A stretch of DNA of 64,000 nt from Clostridium cibarium (GCF_014836335.1 NZ_JACSRA010000012.1:1-64000), one strand, 5' to 3'; positions 27,602-37,550 are shown, counted from the stretch's first letter. Notes: a model not told the origin generated them from the sequence alone. Numbers and translations: made by a program.

Positions 27602-27636
27602 TTTTATATACACAAAAATGAAAGGAAGTGTTCAAT

Positions 27637-28104
27637 ATGAAAAAATTTATAAAAAAACTAAATTTCTTTTTAATTTTCGCATTTTTATTCACAACTATCT
27701 TTACTGTAACTTCACTAAATACTGCTAGTGCTTATAGTATAGATGAAGCAAACTTAGCAAGGTATAATGTGATAAATGACTTTAAAGGGGTGGCTGACTA
27801 TATCCATGAATATGGGGTTTTGCCAAGTAATTATATTACAAAAGCTAAGGCTAAAAGGCTTGGCTGGAGACCTGGCAGAGATTTATGGCAATATGCTCCT
27901 GGTAAGAGTATAGGTGGAGATATATTTACTAATGTAGAAAAATCATTACCAGATGCTAAAGGCAGAGTTTGGCACGAATGCGATATTAACTATAATGGAG
28001 GACATAGAGGGGCCGACAGACTACTCTACTCAAATGATGGATTGATTTATGGAACTATAGATCATTATCAAACATTTACTTGTTATTATAGTGGGAAAAA
28101 TTAA
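27637..28104 (+). CDS. Secreted barnase-like ribonuclease
   Basis: 155-aa extracellular guanyl-type endoribonuclease. A Sec signal (residues 1-32, basic start, hydrophobic core, TASA cleavage) precedes a barnase fold with NDFKGVADYIHEYGVLPSNYITK, GKSIGGDIF and DRLLYS. The catalytic residues align with barnase: Lys69 (K27), Glu114 (E73), Arg124 and Arg128 (R83, R87) and His143 (H102). Two cysteines absent from barnase (115, 149) might form a disulfide outside the cell. GTG 27628 is in frame, but it is part of the GGAAGTG ribosome-site region, so ATG 27637 is used. The barstar gene follows 16 bp downstream. Confidence 0.95.
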   Translation: MKKFIKKLNFFLIFAFLFTTIFTVTSLNTASAYSIDEANLARYNVINDFKGVADYIHEYGVLPSNYITKAKAKRLGWRPGRDLWQYAPGKSIGGDIFTNVEKSLPDAKGRVWHECDINYNGGHRGADRLLYSNDGLIYGTIDHYQTFTCYYSGKN

Positions 28105-28120
28105 TACTAAGGAGAACATA

Positions 28121-28396
28121 ATGAATGAAATTATTTTAGACGGAAGAGAATTTACTAGCAAGAAGGAACTTCATGAAATATTAAAGTCAAAACTTAAACT
28201 TCCAGATTACTATGGAAACAATCTAGATGCTCTTTGGGATTGTCTTACAACAGATGTAGAACTACCTATGACTATAGAATGGATTAACTTTAGTAATAGT
28301 AAAGAGTTACTTGGAGAATACGCAGAACAAACAAAAAAAGTATTTATGGATGCTTCTGACTTTCTAGAAGAAGACTTAAATATAACTATAAACTAA
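28121..28396 (+). CDS. Barstar-family ribonuclease inhibitor
   Basis: 91-aa cytoplasmic inhibitor of the adjacent RNase. The barnase-binding loop and helix LPDYYGNNLDALWDCL (residues 28-43) keep Tyr30 or 31 and Asp36 and Asp40, equivalent to barstar Y29, D35 and D39. AAGGAGA (28110-28116) before ATG 28121 sets the start; the longer in-frame GTG at 28091 would overlap the RNase gene. Co-transcription gives immunity against RNase that folds inside the cell before export. Confidence 0.95.
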   Translation: MNEIILDGREFTSKKELHEILKSKLKLPDYYGNNLDALWDCLTTDVELPMTIEWINFSNSKELLGEYAEQTKKVFMDASDFLEEDLNITIN

Positions 28397-28399
28397 ATA

Positions 28400-28440
28400 A
28401 ATATTAAAGCCCTTGATTTAAAATCAAGGGCTTTAATATT
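28400..28440. terminator. Bidirectional terminator after barstar
   Basis: 20-bp arms 28400-28419 and 28421-28440 are exact reverse complements around one base; located between convergent genes. Confidence 0.85.
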
Positions 28441-28452
28441 CGCATTAATCTG

Positions 28453-29862
28453 CTAATAACATACAACAGGAGTTCCTGCTTCAATATTTTCAAATATTGT
28501 TTTTGCTAACTCAACTGGTGCATTTACACAACCATGTGATCCATTACCTAGATAAGTAGTTGCAACAAAATCTGTTGGTGGCCTCCACCAAGCATCATGA
28601 ATTCCTATGTTGTTATTAAAAGGCATCCAATAACTAACTGGTGTATTGTAATCTGTTCCTTTTAAGTGTGTATCTTTTTCCTTATATTTAAGGAGATAAA
28701 CACCAGGTGGAGTTATTGTATCGGCACTTGCCGCATTACCTGTAACAACATTTCCTTCAACTACAAGAGAGCCATTTTTATAAAACCACAAATGTTGTTT
28801 AGCTAAATCAACTTCTACATATGTATTTCCTATATCATTTGAGCTATGAGAAGCAGCTTTTTGAGAATATTTTGGTTCTTTAGTTACAGTTTGTCCGTTT
28901 TTAATTGTTTCAATTAAATCTTGAGTTTCTGCTGAACCATCAATGTGCCATCCATAATCTCCGCCACTAACTTTTATTGTAGCACCAGATGAATTTTTGA
29001 AATCCCTTGTGATCCCAGTAGTATTATATTTATCACCAAGGGAATATACGTAGTTTTTAACTTTACTTTCATTAAAGATTAATTCAAAGTTTCCGTTTAC
29101 TTCAAGCCAGTTATGTATTGTAGATCCATTTAATTCTACAGATTTATTATCACCAAATGTGTAGTCTATTTTTGATGATACATACTTATCTGCTAAATCT
29201 TTTGCATCTAAAACTTCTTTAGAGTTAGCAGTATATTTTGGATTTTCATAAACGTTAGATGAATCCAAATTTAATTCTGTCTTATTATTTTGTATAGCGT
29301 CTACTAATGCATCGTGTAAAGCAGTTTTATTAATTTTATTTCCATACACTTCGTCGACTATTTCGTAACCACTTTCAGTATACTTTAAGCTAGCATTTTT
29401 AGGTTCAACAATGTTTTTCCCCTTAACACAATCTAATTGGTCTATTTTTTTGTTTAACATTGCATCATCATAAGAAATAATTCCAGATATCTCATTATTA
29501 TTATTAATGAAAGGTGCAAATATCCATAAAAAAGCATTTTGATTGTCTTTTAATTCTTGAACCTTCCCATCTGAAGTATATTTAAGCCCAAGATCAGAAG
29601 CGTTTATCTGCTCTTGAGTGTCGCCTCTTTCCTCTAACTGTAGTGAATATGATTCGATCCTAGATGCTAATAATTTATCTGCTTCCTCTGCAGTCTTACC
29701 TGTAATATTAATACCATTAAGTGCAGTGCCAAAATAAAAATGGCTTGTAAAATATATTGATATTCCTAGATATAAAACAAGCAAAGTGCTAAACGAAATT
29801 ATAATACCTTTAATAAATTTATTGCTTACAAATTTACTGCGTTCACTTCTTTGTCTTCTCAT
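28453..29862 (-). CDS. L,D-transpeptidase (YkuD) with peptidoglycan-binding N-terminal region
   Basis: 469-aa membrane-anchored cell-wall cross-linking enzyme. One TM helix (about residues 15-38) is followed by a VanW-like/PG-binding-4 region duplicated over about 40-310, and then a YkuD catalytic domain (about 345-469) with YVEVDLAKQHLWFYKNG and the nucleophile Cys in SHGCVNAP. TTG 29868 is also in frame, but the GGAAGGGAG site is better spaced for ATG 29862. It forms 3-3 cross-links or attaches proteins in peptidoglycan. A close paralogue is encoded just upstream (30145-31530). Confidence 0.93.
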   Translation of the reverse strand: MRRQRSERSKFVSNKFIKGIIISFSTLLVLYLGISIYFTSHFYFGTALNGINITGKTAEEADKLLASRIESYSLQLEERGDTQEQINASDLGLKYTSDGKVQELKDNQNAFLWIFAPFINNNNEISGIISYDDAMLNKKIDQLDCVKGKNIVEPKNASLKYTESGYEIVDEVYGNKINKTALHDALVDAIQNNKTELNLDSSNVYENPKYTANSKEVLDAKDLADKYVSSKIDYTFGDNKSVELNGSTIHNWLEVNGNFELIFNESKVKNYVYSLGDKYNTTGITRDFKNSSGATIKVSGGDYGWHIDGSAETQDLIETIKNGQTVTKEPKYSQKAASHSSNDIGNTYVEVDLAKQHLWFYKNGSLVVEGNVVTGNAASADTITPPGVYLLKYKEKDTHLKGTDYNTPVSYWMPFNNNIGIHDAWWRPPTDFVATTYLGNGSHGCVNAPVELAKTIFENIEAGTPVVCY

Positions 29863-30075
29863 TAACAATTACTCCCTTCCATAAGTTATTATACTAAAAC
29901 TATAGCAATTTGTCCCACTTTTAAGATATATTTAATATCTTTTTTTTTATTTTTTTTACATGAGCAAATTAGACTTGGATGGGATACTTTAGTTTGGATA
30001 ACTATCCATAAACTTCATGTCGCTGTTCTTATATGTGGAAGTTAATTTTGTTTTTAAAATATCAATTTATATATG

Positions 30076-30110
30076 AAAAAACTCTCGATAAATATTTTCG
30101 AGAGTTTTTT
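30076..30110 (-). terminator. Terminator of the second L,D-transpeptidase gene
   Basis: 13-bp perfect stem AAAAAACTCTCGA / TCGAGAGTTTTTT with a 9-base loop. Confidence 0.9.
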
Positions 30111-30144
30111 AAATCCACTTTTTAGTTGTCTATTTAATGTGTTA

Positions 30145-31530
30145 TTAGTCATAACAAATTACAGGAGTTCCTGCTTCAATGTTATCGTAGATTGTACTTG
30201 CTAAGCTATATGGAGCATTGACGCAACCGTGTGACCCACCAGATAAATATATGCTTCCACCAAATTCACCTCTCCATGTTGCATCATGAATTCCTATTCC
30301 TCCATTAAATGGCATCCAGAAACTAACAGGTTGAGCATAATTGTCACCTCTTAAAACTGCATCTTTTTCTTTGTATTCTAATCTGTAGGTTCCGCTTGGA
30401 GTGCCCATTGAATTGCTAACATTTCCAGTTACTACATCTCCATCAGTAATAAGAGATCCATTTCTATAAAACCATAAATGTTGCTGAGCTAAGTTAATTT
30501 CAACATAGGTATTTCCTATATCATTAGCATTATGATTTAATGCAGTTTGTGCATATTTAGGCTCTTTAGTTACGGTTTGGCCATTTTTTATAACTGCCAC
30601 TAAATCTGCCATTTCTTCTTCTTTATTTATACTCCATCCATAGTCTCCACCACTTACTTTGATTTTGGTTCCAGCTGTTGTAGTGAAATCTCTAGATATT
30701 CCTACTGTATCGTGCTTATCAGCTAATGATTCAATGTATTTATTCACTTGATTTTTATCAAAAGTAACTTCCATATTATCATTAACATTAAGCCAATTGT
30801 GTATGGTTTTCCCATCTAGTACTTCACTGCTATCTCCAAAATTATAAGTAACTTTTGTACTCGCATATTTTCCTAAAGTATCTTTGGCAGCTAAAACTTC
30901 TTTAGAATCCTTAGTATATTTAGGTTTTTCATAACAATCTTTATCATCTAGATTTAATGATTTATCCATATTCTTTAGAGCATTTTTTACATTGTCAGAT
31001 AAAGAAGCACTATTGACTTTATTACCATAAACTTCATCAACTATGGAGTAACCTTCATCGCCATAATTAAAAACTGGACTTTTTGGGTTAGTGACATTTT
31101 TACTATCAAAACAAGATAAAGTGGTTAAATGCTTTTTTAGCTTGTCTTCATCGTATGAAATAATATCTTTAGAATCAAAATTTTTGGTAATAAATATACC
31201 TGGAATCCAAGCAAAAGGATTTTGCTTATCTTTCATCTTTTGAGTATCCTCAGTCTCATTGTATTTTAACCCTACATCTGAGGCTTTAATTTCTTCATTA
31301 GCGTCATTTCTCTCTTCTAATTTTAAAGTGTAAGATTCAATTTCAGACGAAATTTTTTCATTAGCATCTTCTACGGTTTTCCCTGAGACATTAATGCCGT
31401 TAATTGTTGAACCAAAATAAAAATGATTCCTAAAATAAATAGAAAATCCTAAATATATAACTAGCAAAATGCAAAGAGAAATAATTATACCTTTCATTTT
31501 TTTCTTACATTTACTTTTCTCTTCTTCCAC
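30145..31530 (-). CDS. L,D-transpeptidase (YkuD), paralogue
   Basis: 461-aa paralogue of the neighbouring transpeptidase, aligned along its whole length: N-terminal TM, HFYFGSTINGINVSGKTVEDA, repeated PG-binding-4 modules, then YVEINLAQQHLWFYRNGSL and GGSHGCVNAP with the catalytic Cys. It starts at GTG 31530 behind GGGGGAT. Tandem duplication is clear, but each copy has its own terminator or spacer, so they are separately expressed. Confidence 0.93.
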   Translation of the reverse strand: MEEEKSKCKKKMKGIIISLCILLVIYLGFSIYFRNHFYFGSTINGINVSGKTVEDANEKISSEIESYTLKLEERNDANEEIKASDVGLKYNETEDTQKMKDKQNPFAWIPGIFITKNFDSKDIISYDEDKLKKHLTTLSCFDSKNVTNPKSPVFNYGDEGYSIVDEVYGNKVNSASLSDNVKNALKNMDKSLNLDDKDCYEKPKYTKDSKEVLAAKDTLGKYASTKVTYNFGDSSEVLDGKTIHNWLNVNDNMEVTFDKNQVNKYIESLADKHDTVGISRDFTTTAGTKIKVSGGDYGWSINKEEEMADLVAVIKNGQTVTKEPKYAQTALNHNANDIGNTYVEINLAQQHLWFYRNGSLITDGDVVTGNVSNSMGTPSGTYRLEYKEKDAVLRGDNYAQPVSFWMPFNGGIGIHDATWRGEFGGSIYLSGGSHGCVNAPYSLASTIYDNIEAGTPVICYD

Positions 31531-31728
31531 CTAATTAATCCCCCTCTATTTATTGTTTTCTGAAAGGTAACAAGTACACTACTCAATAATATACTTATGT
31601 CATATAAATTATATACCATAATATGGAAAAATAAAAGAATTTGTTTTATCTTATATTATAAAAACAAAAAAATATATTATTATAGTATTCAATTGCTCTA
31701 AGAAGTGCTATCTGCTATTTCAAAATTA

Positions 31729-31769
31729 TAAAAAAAAGACATTTACTAAGTATATTTAGTAAATGTCTT
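31729..31769 (-). terminator. Terminator of hcp
   Basis: 14-bp perfect stem (31736-31749 with 31756-31769) with a T-run on the minus strand. Confidence 0.9.
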
Positions 31770-31781
31770 GTATATAATTAA

Positions 31782-33419
31782 TTAGTTAAGGAACATTTTT
31801 ATATCATCTTCAACATTTGTTATTCCACCAATACCAAAGTTTTCAACTAAAACGTTAGCTACGTTTGGAGAAAGGAATGCTGGTAATGTTGGTCCTAAGT
31901 GAATATTTTTAACACCTAAGTGAAGTAAAGATAATAATACTATTACAGCTTTTTGTTCATACCAAGCAATATTGAATGCTATTGGTAGATCATTTATATC
32001 TTCAAGTTCGAATACTTCTTTTAGCTTTAGAGCTATAAGTGCTAGTGAGTAAGAGTCATTACATTGTCCTGCATCTAACACTCTTGGAATTCCACCTATA
32101 TCACCAAGGTCTAACTTATTGTATTTATATTTAGCACAACCAGCTGTTAATATAACTGTATCTTCAGGAATTGCCTTTGCAAATTCAGTGTAGTATTCTC
32201 TCTTCTTAGATCTACCATCACAACCTGCCATTACAAAGAACTTCTTAATAGCTCCAGTTTTAACTGCTTCTACAACTTTATCTGCTAAAGCAAGAACTTG
32301 ATTATGAGCAAATCCACCTATGATTTCTCCGTTTTCAATTTCTACTGGTGAATCACACTTCTTAGCTAAAGCTATTATTTCTGAGAAATCTTTCTTGCCA
32401 TTTTCATCTTCAACAATATGTGTACAACCTTCATAACCTGCTGCACCTGTAGTAAATAATCTGTGTTTATAAGTATCCTTTGGAGGAACTATACAGTTTG
32501 TAGTCATTAAAATTGGTCCATTAAAGCTTTCAAATTCTGAAGTTTGCTTCCACCATGCATTTCCGTAGTTACCTACAAAATGAGAATATTTCTTAAATGC
32601 TGGATAGTAGTGTGCTGGCAACATTTCTGAATGAGTATATACGTCTATACCAGTTCCTTCAGTTTGAATTAATAATTGTTCTAAGTCTTTTAAGTCGTGA
32701 CCTGAAACTAAGATTCCTGGCTTACTTCCAACTCCGATATTAACTTTTGTAGCTTCTGGATGTCCATAGCTTTCTGTATTTGCCTTATCAAGTAAAGCCA
32801 TTCCGTCTACTCCAACCTTACCAGTTTCTAAAGCTAAAGCTATATATTCATTTAATGTTACACTGTCATCAGCTGTTTTAGCTAAAGCCATTTCCATGAA
32901 CTTGCTTATTTCTTCATCATCATATCCTAAGGCATTAGCATGCTTAAGGTAAGCTGACATACCTTTTAATCCGTATGTGATAAGTTCTCTTAAACTTCTT
33001 ATATCTTCATTTTTAGTTTCTAATATTCCAACTGAACCAGACTTAGCATCAAATTCAGCATCAGTTTCTGCTGTCCATAAAGCAGCTGAACTTAGTTCAT
33101 CCTTGTTAGTTAAAAGATCTAATAATTCTTTCTTTAATTTTAAAGTTTCTCTTATTTTAGTATAAAAAACTGCATTATCAAAGTTTGCATTAGTAATAGT
33201 TGAGAAAAGATTTAAAGTTACAGTTCTGTTTGCATAAAAAGGAACTTCCTTTCCTTCTTCTCTAACTCTTGTAGCTACTTCAGATAAACCTCTTGTAACA
33301 TATACTAATAAATCTTGTAGCTTAGCAAGTTCAGGTGTTTTTCCACATACACCTTTAACAGTACATCCTGAACAACCAGCTGTTTCTTGACATTGATAAC
33401 AAAACATCTTATTTTCCAT
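31782..33419 (-). CDS. hcp: Hybrid-cluster protein (hydroxylamine reductase/NO reductase) Hcp
   Basis: 545-aa Fe-S enzyme acting in nitrosative-stress defence. The N-terminal cluster cysteines C7, C10, C19 and C25 ([22 protein letters not shown]) bind the cubane; cluster ligands of the hybrid 4Fe-2O-2S centre lie in the C-terminal half ([20 protein letters not shown], and the EQKA region). Length is normal for the class I form. A Crp/Fnr regulator gene lies immediately upstream on the same strand, with an HcpR-type palindrome in the interval. Confidence 0.97.
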   Translation of the reverse strand: MENKMFCYQCQETAGCSGCTVKGVCGKTPELAKLQDLLVYVTRGLSEVATRVREEGKEVPFYANRTVTLNLFSTITNANFDNAVFYTKIRETLKLKKELLDLLTNKDELSSAALWTAETDAEFDAKSGSVGILETKNEDIRSLRELITYGLKGMSAYLKHANALGYDDEEISKFMEMALAKTADDSVTLNEYIALALETGKVGVDGMALLDKANTESYGHPEATKVNIGVGSKPGILVSGHDLKDLEQLLIQTEGTGIDVYTHSEMLPAHYYPAFKKYSHFVGNYGNAWWKQTSEFESFNGPILMTTNCIVPPKDTYKHRLFTTGAAGYEGCTHIVEDENGKKDFSEIIALAKKCDSPVEIENGEIIGGFAHNQVLALADKVVEAVKTGAIKKFFVMAGCDGRSKKREYYTEFAKAIPEDTVILTAGCAKYKYNKLDLGDIGGIPRVLDAGQCNDSYSLALIALKLKEVFELEDINDLPIAFNIAWYEQKAVIVLLSLLHLGVKNIHLGPTLPAFLSPNVANVLVENFGIGGITNVEDDIKMFLN

Positions 33420-33459
33420 AATATCTCTCCCTTGGTCATTTATTATTTTCCATGAGTTT

Positions 33460-33514
33460 ATTGTATTAGAATATAAAAAAATAGTCTGTAACTGTTGTTA
33501 CAAACTATTTTTTT
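33460..33514 (-). promoter_or_regulatory. Predicted hcp promoter with HcpR/Fnr-type site inside a hairpin
   Basis: TGTAACTGTTGTTACA (33488-33503 region) contains GTAAC-N4-GTTAC, resembling the HcpR motif. It is the tip of a larger inverted repeat (33475-33492 with 33497-33514, one mismatch) flanked by A7/T7, so it can also terminate the regulator transcript. A -10 TACAAT (minus strand, 33460-33465) puts the palindrome centre about 41.5 bp upstream of the likely start, the standard class II activator position. Confidence 0.65.
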
Positions 33515-34190
33515 ATTCAAATAATTCTTCTTCTAAATCATCTATATTTAAAATTGTTATGGTATTTCTATCGAAGGTTATAAGTTCTTCATCTCTAAGT
33601 TTTATAAGTTCCCTTGAAAGAGACGGTCTTGGCATACCTAAATAAGCTGCAATAGATTCTTTACTATCTTTAAGCTTTATTACTAGTGATTTTTGAGTTC
33701 TACTTTTTTGAATTAGATAGTTTATAACCCTTTGTTTAAGACTTTTAAAAGAAATACTCTTTATCTTACCATTTAGCATAAACACCTTATCACTTAAAAG
33801 TGTCATAAAATTTTCTAAAATAAGCTTTTCCTCTAGGCAAAGTTTTAAAACCTCTTCTTTATTAATAAAGATTATATTTGTCTTTTCTACAGCCTCTATA
33901 GTAGCTGGATAATTACCGTGAGAAGAAAAAACTAAAGCTTCTCCAAATACATCTCCCACTCCAAGTTTTTGTATAGTTATACTTTTACCACTTGAATATA
34001 ATCTGATTATTTCAATACAACCACTTATTATAAGTCCCAGAGAATTACACTTTTCATCTTCATGAGCAATAACTTCGCCTCTATGATATTCCCTCTCATG
34101 ATAAGTTATTTTAGAAATTATTTCTTCAATTTTTTCTTCCTTCATATTTTTAAAAAGTTCATTTCCTTTTAAAGCCTTTACTATCTTCAT
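33513..34190 (-). CDS. Crp/Fnr-family regulator, HcpR-like
   Basis: 225-aa regulator with an N-terminal cyclic-nucleotide-type beta-barrel (about 15-125, YHRGEVIAHEDEKCNSLGLIISGCIEII) and a C-terminal winged HTH (about 165-215, SKESIAAYLGMPRPSLSRELIKL). There is no N-terminal cysteine cluster as in Fnr; only two scattered cysteines occur in the barrel region. Its place directly upstream of hcp and the palindrome between them indicate an HcpR-type activator responding to NO or nitrite stress; the ligand is not readable from sequence. Confidence 0.88.
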   Translation of the reverse strand: MKIVKALKGNELFKNMKEEKIEEIISKITYHEREYHRGEVIAHEDEKCNSLGLIISGCIEIIRLYSSGKSITIQKLGVGDVFGEALVFSSHGNYPATIEAVEKTNIIFINKEEVLKLCLEEKLILENFMTLLSDKVFMLNGKIKSISFKSLKQRVINYLIQKSRTQKSLVIKLKDSKESIAAYLGMPRPSLSRELIKLRDEELITFDRNTITILNIDDLEEELFE

Positions 34191-34241
34191 CTTTTCTCCT
34201 TTGATTGCATGATATTAAGTTAAGTTTCTCTTAATCTTATA

Positions 34242-35369
34242 TTAATTGTTATCTTTAACTAATACAACCTTATTTTTTGTGAAAAAGATACTTAGCAAGA
34301 ATAGTAAGATAGATAATAACAATACTCCCCCTACCATTGGCAAAATACTTACTATATCCTTTCCTTTTTGTAAATTCTCTATAGCTAAGAAAATCCATCT
34401 TGGAGGTAAAGCATTTCCTATTTTTTGCAAGGTACTACTCATAAGATCATATGGCCAAAATGAACCGCTAAGCATAAACATAGGTATTGTTAGGGCGCTA
34501 ATAACCATTGTGAAAACAGGTTTATTTTTTATTATAGATGAAAGCATAATACTAAATGATACTGCTAATAAGGATATCAAGAAAATAATTGGCAATAATA
34601 ATATTTTATTTTCAAATCCAAAATCCAAGTCAAGGAAATTAGATATAATATAATATTCTAGAGCTGGTACCATTGTAAATAGCAAAAATAATATTCCTAA
34701 TCCTGCAAAATATTGTTTTTCTTTTATATTTCCCATAAGAACTCTTTCTTTTGTACCTTGCCTTTCATCCTCTAATAGGAATCCACAGCCAATGCTCGCG
34801 GAAATAAAAATTATATAAAATATTAATCCTAGAGAATCTTCACTTATTTTAATTTTAGCATCTTTGTTATTTGTAATTTCATAATCTGGCTTATATTCAT
34901 TATAGCTTTTAATAACATTATCCATGCCATTTTCTTTTACATTAACGTTATTACATATACTAGCTAAGGATGATGTTTCACTTTTGAGCATATTCTTAAC
35001 AACTTGAGTTGTATCGCTTTCAGATAGAGCTTGATATTTAATTTGCGACAATTCTCCATTTAATAATTTATCAGTAAAATTTTCATCTATGGTTATAAGC
35101 ATTTCATATTTATGATAAATTAAACTTTGAGTATAATCTCCTTCATTTAAATCTGTAGTTTTAATTAAATCCATACTTGATAACTTGTCTTCAACAACTT
35201 TTCCAAACTCACCTTTATCTTTATTAATTACTCCTATATTTAATTTTGTAATACTACTATTTAAACCGGTAATTGCAAATATTAATATTATTGGAAATAT
35301 AAAAGTTGTTAAGATAAAACTTTTTCTCTTTAAAAGAATTTTAGCAGCATTTTTCATTATTCTAATCAT
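34242..35369 (-). CDS. ABC-2 type exporter permease
   Basis: 375-aa membrane subunit: one N-terminal TM (about 17-37), a large extracellular domain (about 40-180), and five C-terminal TMs (about 185-370) with GTKERVLMGNIKEKQYFAG and MLSGSFWPYDLM, the ABC-2 exporter pattern. TTG 35375 is in frame, but GGAGG is better placed for ATG 35369, which overlaps the stop of the preceding permease gene. It works with the other permease and the ATPase at 36521. Confidence 0.92.
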   Translation of the reverse strand: MIRIMKNAAKILLKRKSFILTTFIFPIILIFAITGLNSSITKLNIGVINKDKGEFGKVVEDKLSSMDLIKTTDLNEGDYTQSLIYHKYEMLITIDENFTDKLLNGELSQIKYQALSESDTTQVVKNMLKSETSSLASICNNVNVKENGMDNVIKSYNEYKPDYEITNNKDAKIKISEDSLGLIFYIIFISASIGCGFLLEDERQGTKERVLMGNIKEKQYFAGLGILFLLFTMVPALEYYIISNFLDLDFGFENKILLLPIIFLISLLAVSFSIMLSSIIKNKPVFTMVISALTIPMFMLSGSFWPYDLMSSTLQKIGNALPPRWIFLAIENLQKGKDIVSILPMVGGVLLLSILLFLLSIFFTKNKVVLVKDNN

Positions 35370-36510
35370 TTGCAAGACCTCCTTTAGTATTTATAAAAGC
35401 AAAATAAATAATTAAGCATATAGCAGATAATATAAGCGGAAGCCAGAGGGCAATTATATATGCTTCTGATTGCATACCACATAGCAAACTACTAATTGAT
35501 GTATTTATCCAATATATAGGGCTTAAATAAACCAACTTTTGCATAATAGGCGAAGCTATAATAATAGTTAATGGTACGTAACAACCTCCAAGAAAACACA
35601 TAAATATTATAATTCCTTGTAATATTCCTGTTGTTGTAGAATCATTTTTTGAAATAAGACCAACTAAAGCTCCAACTACTGAAACAAAAAATCCAAATAC
35701 TAAATAAAGAGAAAAGAATTTAAATAAGTTTCCACTCCAATTTACACCTAGAACATAAGTTGAATATACATATATTAATGCGGTTTGTAATATAGAAATT
35801 ATAACTCCCATAGCAACCTTAGAACCTATTAATAGATTATCATAAGCTTTTGATAACCTAATTCTATTTATTGTAGTAAGTCTATTTTCACTATAAACAG
35901 ATTCTCCAACAGTTGTTGCTACATATAGTATTATTAAAGCTAACTCCGCAAAAGTGTAATATTCTGTGGAACTTATTTCTCTAGCACCATTTGGATTTTC
36001 CTTAACAACATATTCATCATATTTATTTTTTACTAGATTTTGAAAAGCTTTTGGATTAAATTTTTCTATTGTGCCATATGCAGCATATTCACTTAAGGAT
36101 GATTCAAAAACATTTCTTAGTACTTTTTCTCTTGTCTTTTCCCCTTTACTTGACGAATATAAATTAAATCCATCAGTCCCAACTTCTACATGAAAAAGTG
36201 CATTGTGATTATCAATATTTTCTTTAATATTATCTAGATAAGAAACCTCTTCAAATTTAACATTAATACTATCTTCTACTCCTTTTTTAAATTGCAAAAA
36301 ACCTTCTTTATATGGAGTATTATCTTCTATTGTATAATATACTTTTGAAGTTTCATCGCCTTCTTTAAATATTGTGTTATTTGCCATCATATCTTTTAAG
36401 CCAACGCTTAATGTAGTTATCAATATTATAGGAAATAAAAAAAGCATTAATAAGTTTCCTCTTGATCTTAAAAATTGTATAGCTTCTTTTTTTAGCATAG
36501 ATAAAAACAT
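35362..36510 (-). CDS. ABC-2 type exporter permease
   Basis: 382-aa permease with the same topology as its neighbour: one TM near 15-35, an extracellular domain of about 140 residues, and a C-terminal block of TMs with SENRLTTINRIRLSKAYDNLLIGSK and GGCYVPLTII. It lies 10 bp after the ATPase gene and overlaps the next permease gene by 8 bp. The two permeases probably form a heterodimer. Confidence 0.92.
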   Translation of the reverse strand: MFLSMLKKEAIQFLRSRGNLLMLFLFPIILITTLSVGLKDMMANNTIFKEGDETSKVYYTIEDNTPYKEGFLQFKKGVEDSINVKFEEVSYLDNIKENIDNHNALFHVEVGTDGFNLYSSSKGEKTREKVLRNVFESSLSEYAAYGTIEKFNPKAFQNLVKNKYDEYVVKENPNGAREISSTEYYTFAELALIILYVATTVGESVYSENRLTTINRIRLSKAYDNLLIGSKVAMGVIISILQTALIYVYSTYVLGVNWSGNLFKFFSLYLVFGFFVSVVGALVGLISKNDSTTTGILQGIIIFMCFLGGCYVPLTIIIASPIMQKLVYLSPIYWINTSISSLLCGMQSEAYIIALWLPLILSAICLIIYFAFINTKGGLAND

Positions 36511-36520
36511 AATTCTTCAC

Positions 36521-37450
36521 CTACTCTCTTAGATTTTTTCCAGTTAAAGCTAAAAATACTGCTTCAAGGCTTGGTTCTTCACTTGCTATATTTTTTATAT
36601 CTCCACCGCTTTCAGCTACTGTTGTTACAATGTTAGAAATTAGATTATTACTCTTTAATGTAGAAATCTTGTATTCATTTTCTAAGAAAGTAACCTTTTC
36701 TACCCCTGTTATTTCTTTTAGTTTTTCTTCTAGTCCATTGACCTTTTTTGTAACACTTAGATTAAAAATATTCATCTCTCCTACTAAATTTTTAAGTTCA
36801 TCACTTGTTCCTTCAGCAATAACATGACCTTTATCTATAATTGCAATCTTATCACAAATATCATCAACTTCTTGCATATAGTGTGATGTGTAAATCACTG
36901 TTGCACCTTCTTCTCGAAGCTTAAGAACTGATTGTAATATATGATTTCTTGATTGTGGATCTATCCCTACTGTAGGTTCATCCATAATTATAAGTTTGGG
37001 AGAGTGTGCTATAGCACAACCTATATTAAGTCTTCTTTTCATACCACCAGAAAACTCTGAGGCTTTTTTATCTTTTACATCTAGAAGGCCCACAAATTCT
37101 AGTGTTTTTTTAGTTCTTTCTTTTAATTCTTTCCCCCTAAAACCATATAGAGAACAGAAAAAACTTATATTTTCCTCTGCTGTTAAATCCCAATAAAGAG
37201 CAAAATCTTGAGGTACAATACCTATATTTTCTTTCCATTTTCTTATTTTGTTTGTACTTTCTTCATATATAACTTCACCAGAAGTCTTTCTAATAAGTCC
37301 ACAAATCATTTTTATAAGTGTACTCTTACCAGCTCCATTAGGTCCTAATATTCCATATATTTGTCCTTTATTTATAGTTAAGTTTATTCCGTCAACAGCT
37401 ACTTGATTGTCATAGTCTTTATAAATCTTTTTTATTTCTAACATTTTCAT
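36521..37450 (-). CDS. ABC transporter ATP-binding protein (ABC-2 exporter)
   Basis: 309-aa ATPase. The open frame extends upstream to 37510, but AGGAGG at 37460-37465 points to ATG at 37448-37450. Walker A GPNGAGKST (36-44), Q-loop VPQDFALYWDLT, signature EFSGGMKRRLNIG, Walker B LIIMDEPTVGIDPQ and the H-loop YTSHYMQE are intact, followed by a C-terminal regulatory extension (about 230-309). It powers the two permeases that follow. The upstream neighbour is the response regulator gene, across a hairpin. Confidence 0.94.
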   Translation of the reverse strand: MKMLEIKKIYKDYDNQVAVDGINLTINKGQIYGILGPNGAGKSTLIKMICGLIRKTSGEVIYEESTNKIRKWKENIGIVPQDFALYWDLTAEENISFFCSLYGFRGKELKERTKKTLEFVGLLDVKDKKASEFSGGMKRRLNIGCAIAHSPKLIIMDEPTVGIDPQSRNHILQSVLKLREEGATVIYTSHYMQEVDDICDKIAIIDKGHVIAEGTSDELKNLVGEMNIFNLSVTKKVNGLEEKLKEITGVEKVTFLENEYKISTLKSNNLISNIVTTVAESGGDIKNIASEEPSLEAVFLALTGKNLRE

Positions 37451-37493
37451 TTTTTTATTCCTCCTGATATTTTCTATGATATTAGTATATAAA

Positions 37494-37531
37494 AAAAGAT
37501 GATATTCCAATAGTTAGAAATATCACCTTTT
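37494..37531 (-). terminator. Hairpin between response regulator and ABC genes
   Basis: Arms 37494-37508 and 37517-37531 pair with minor mismatches; the minus strand ends in T7. It may be a terminator or attenuator ahead of the ABC genes; the same arms also resemble an operator (GATATT...AATATC). Confidence 0.75.
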
Positions 37532-37550
37532 ATATATTACATTTGTCATA

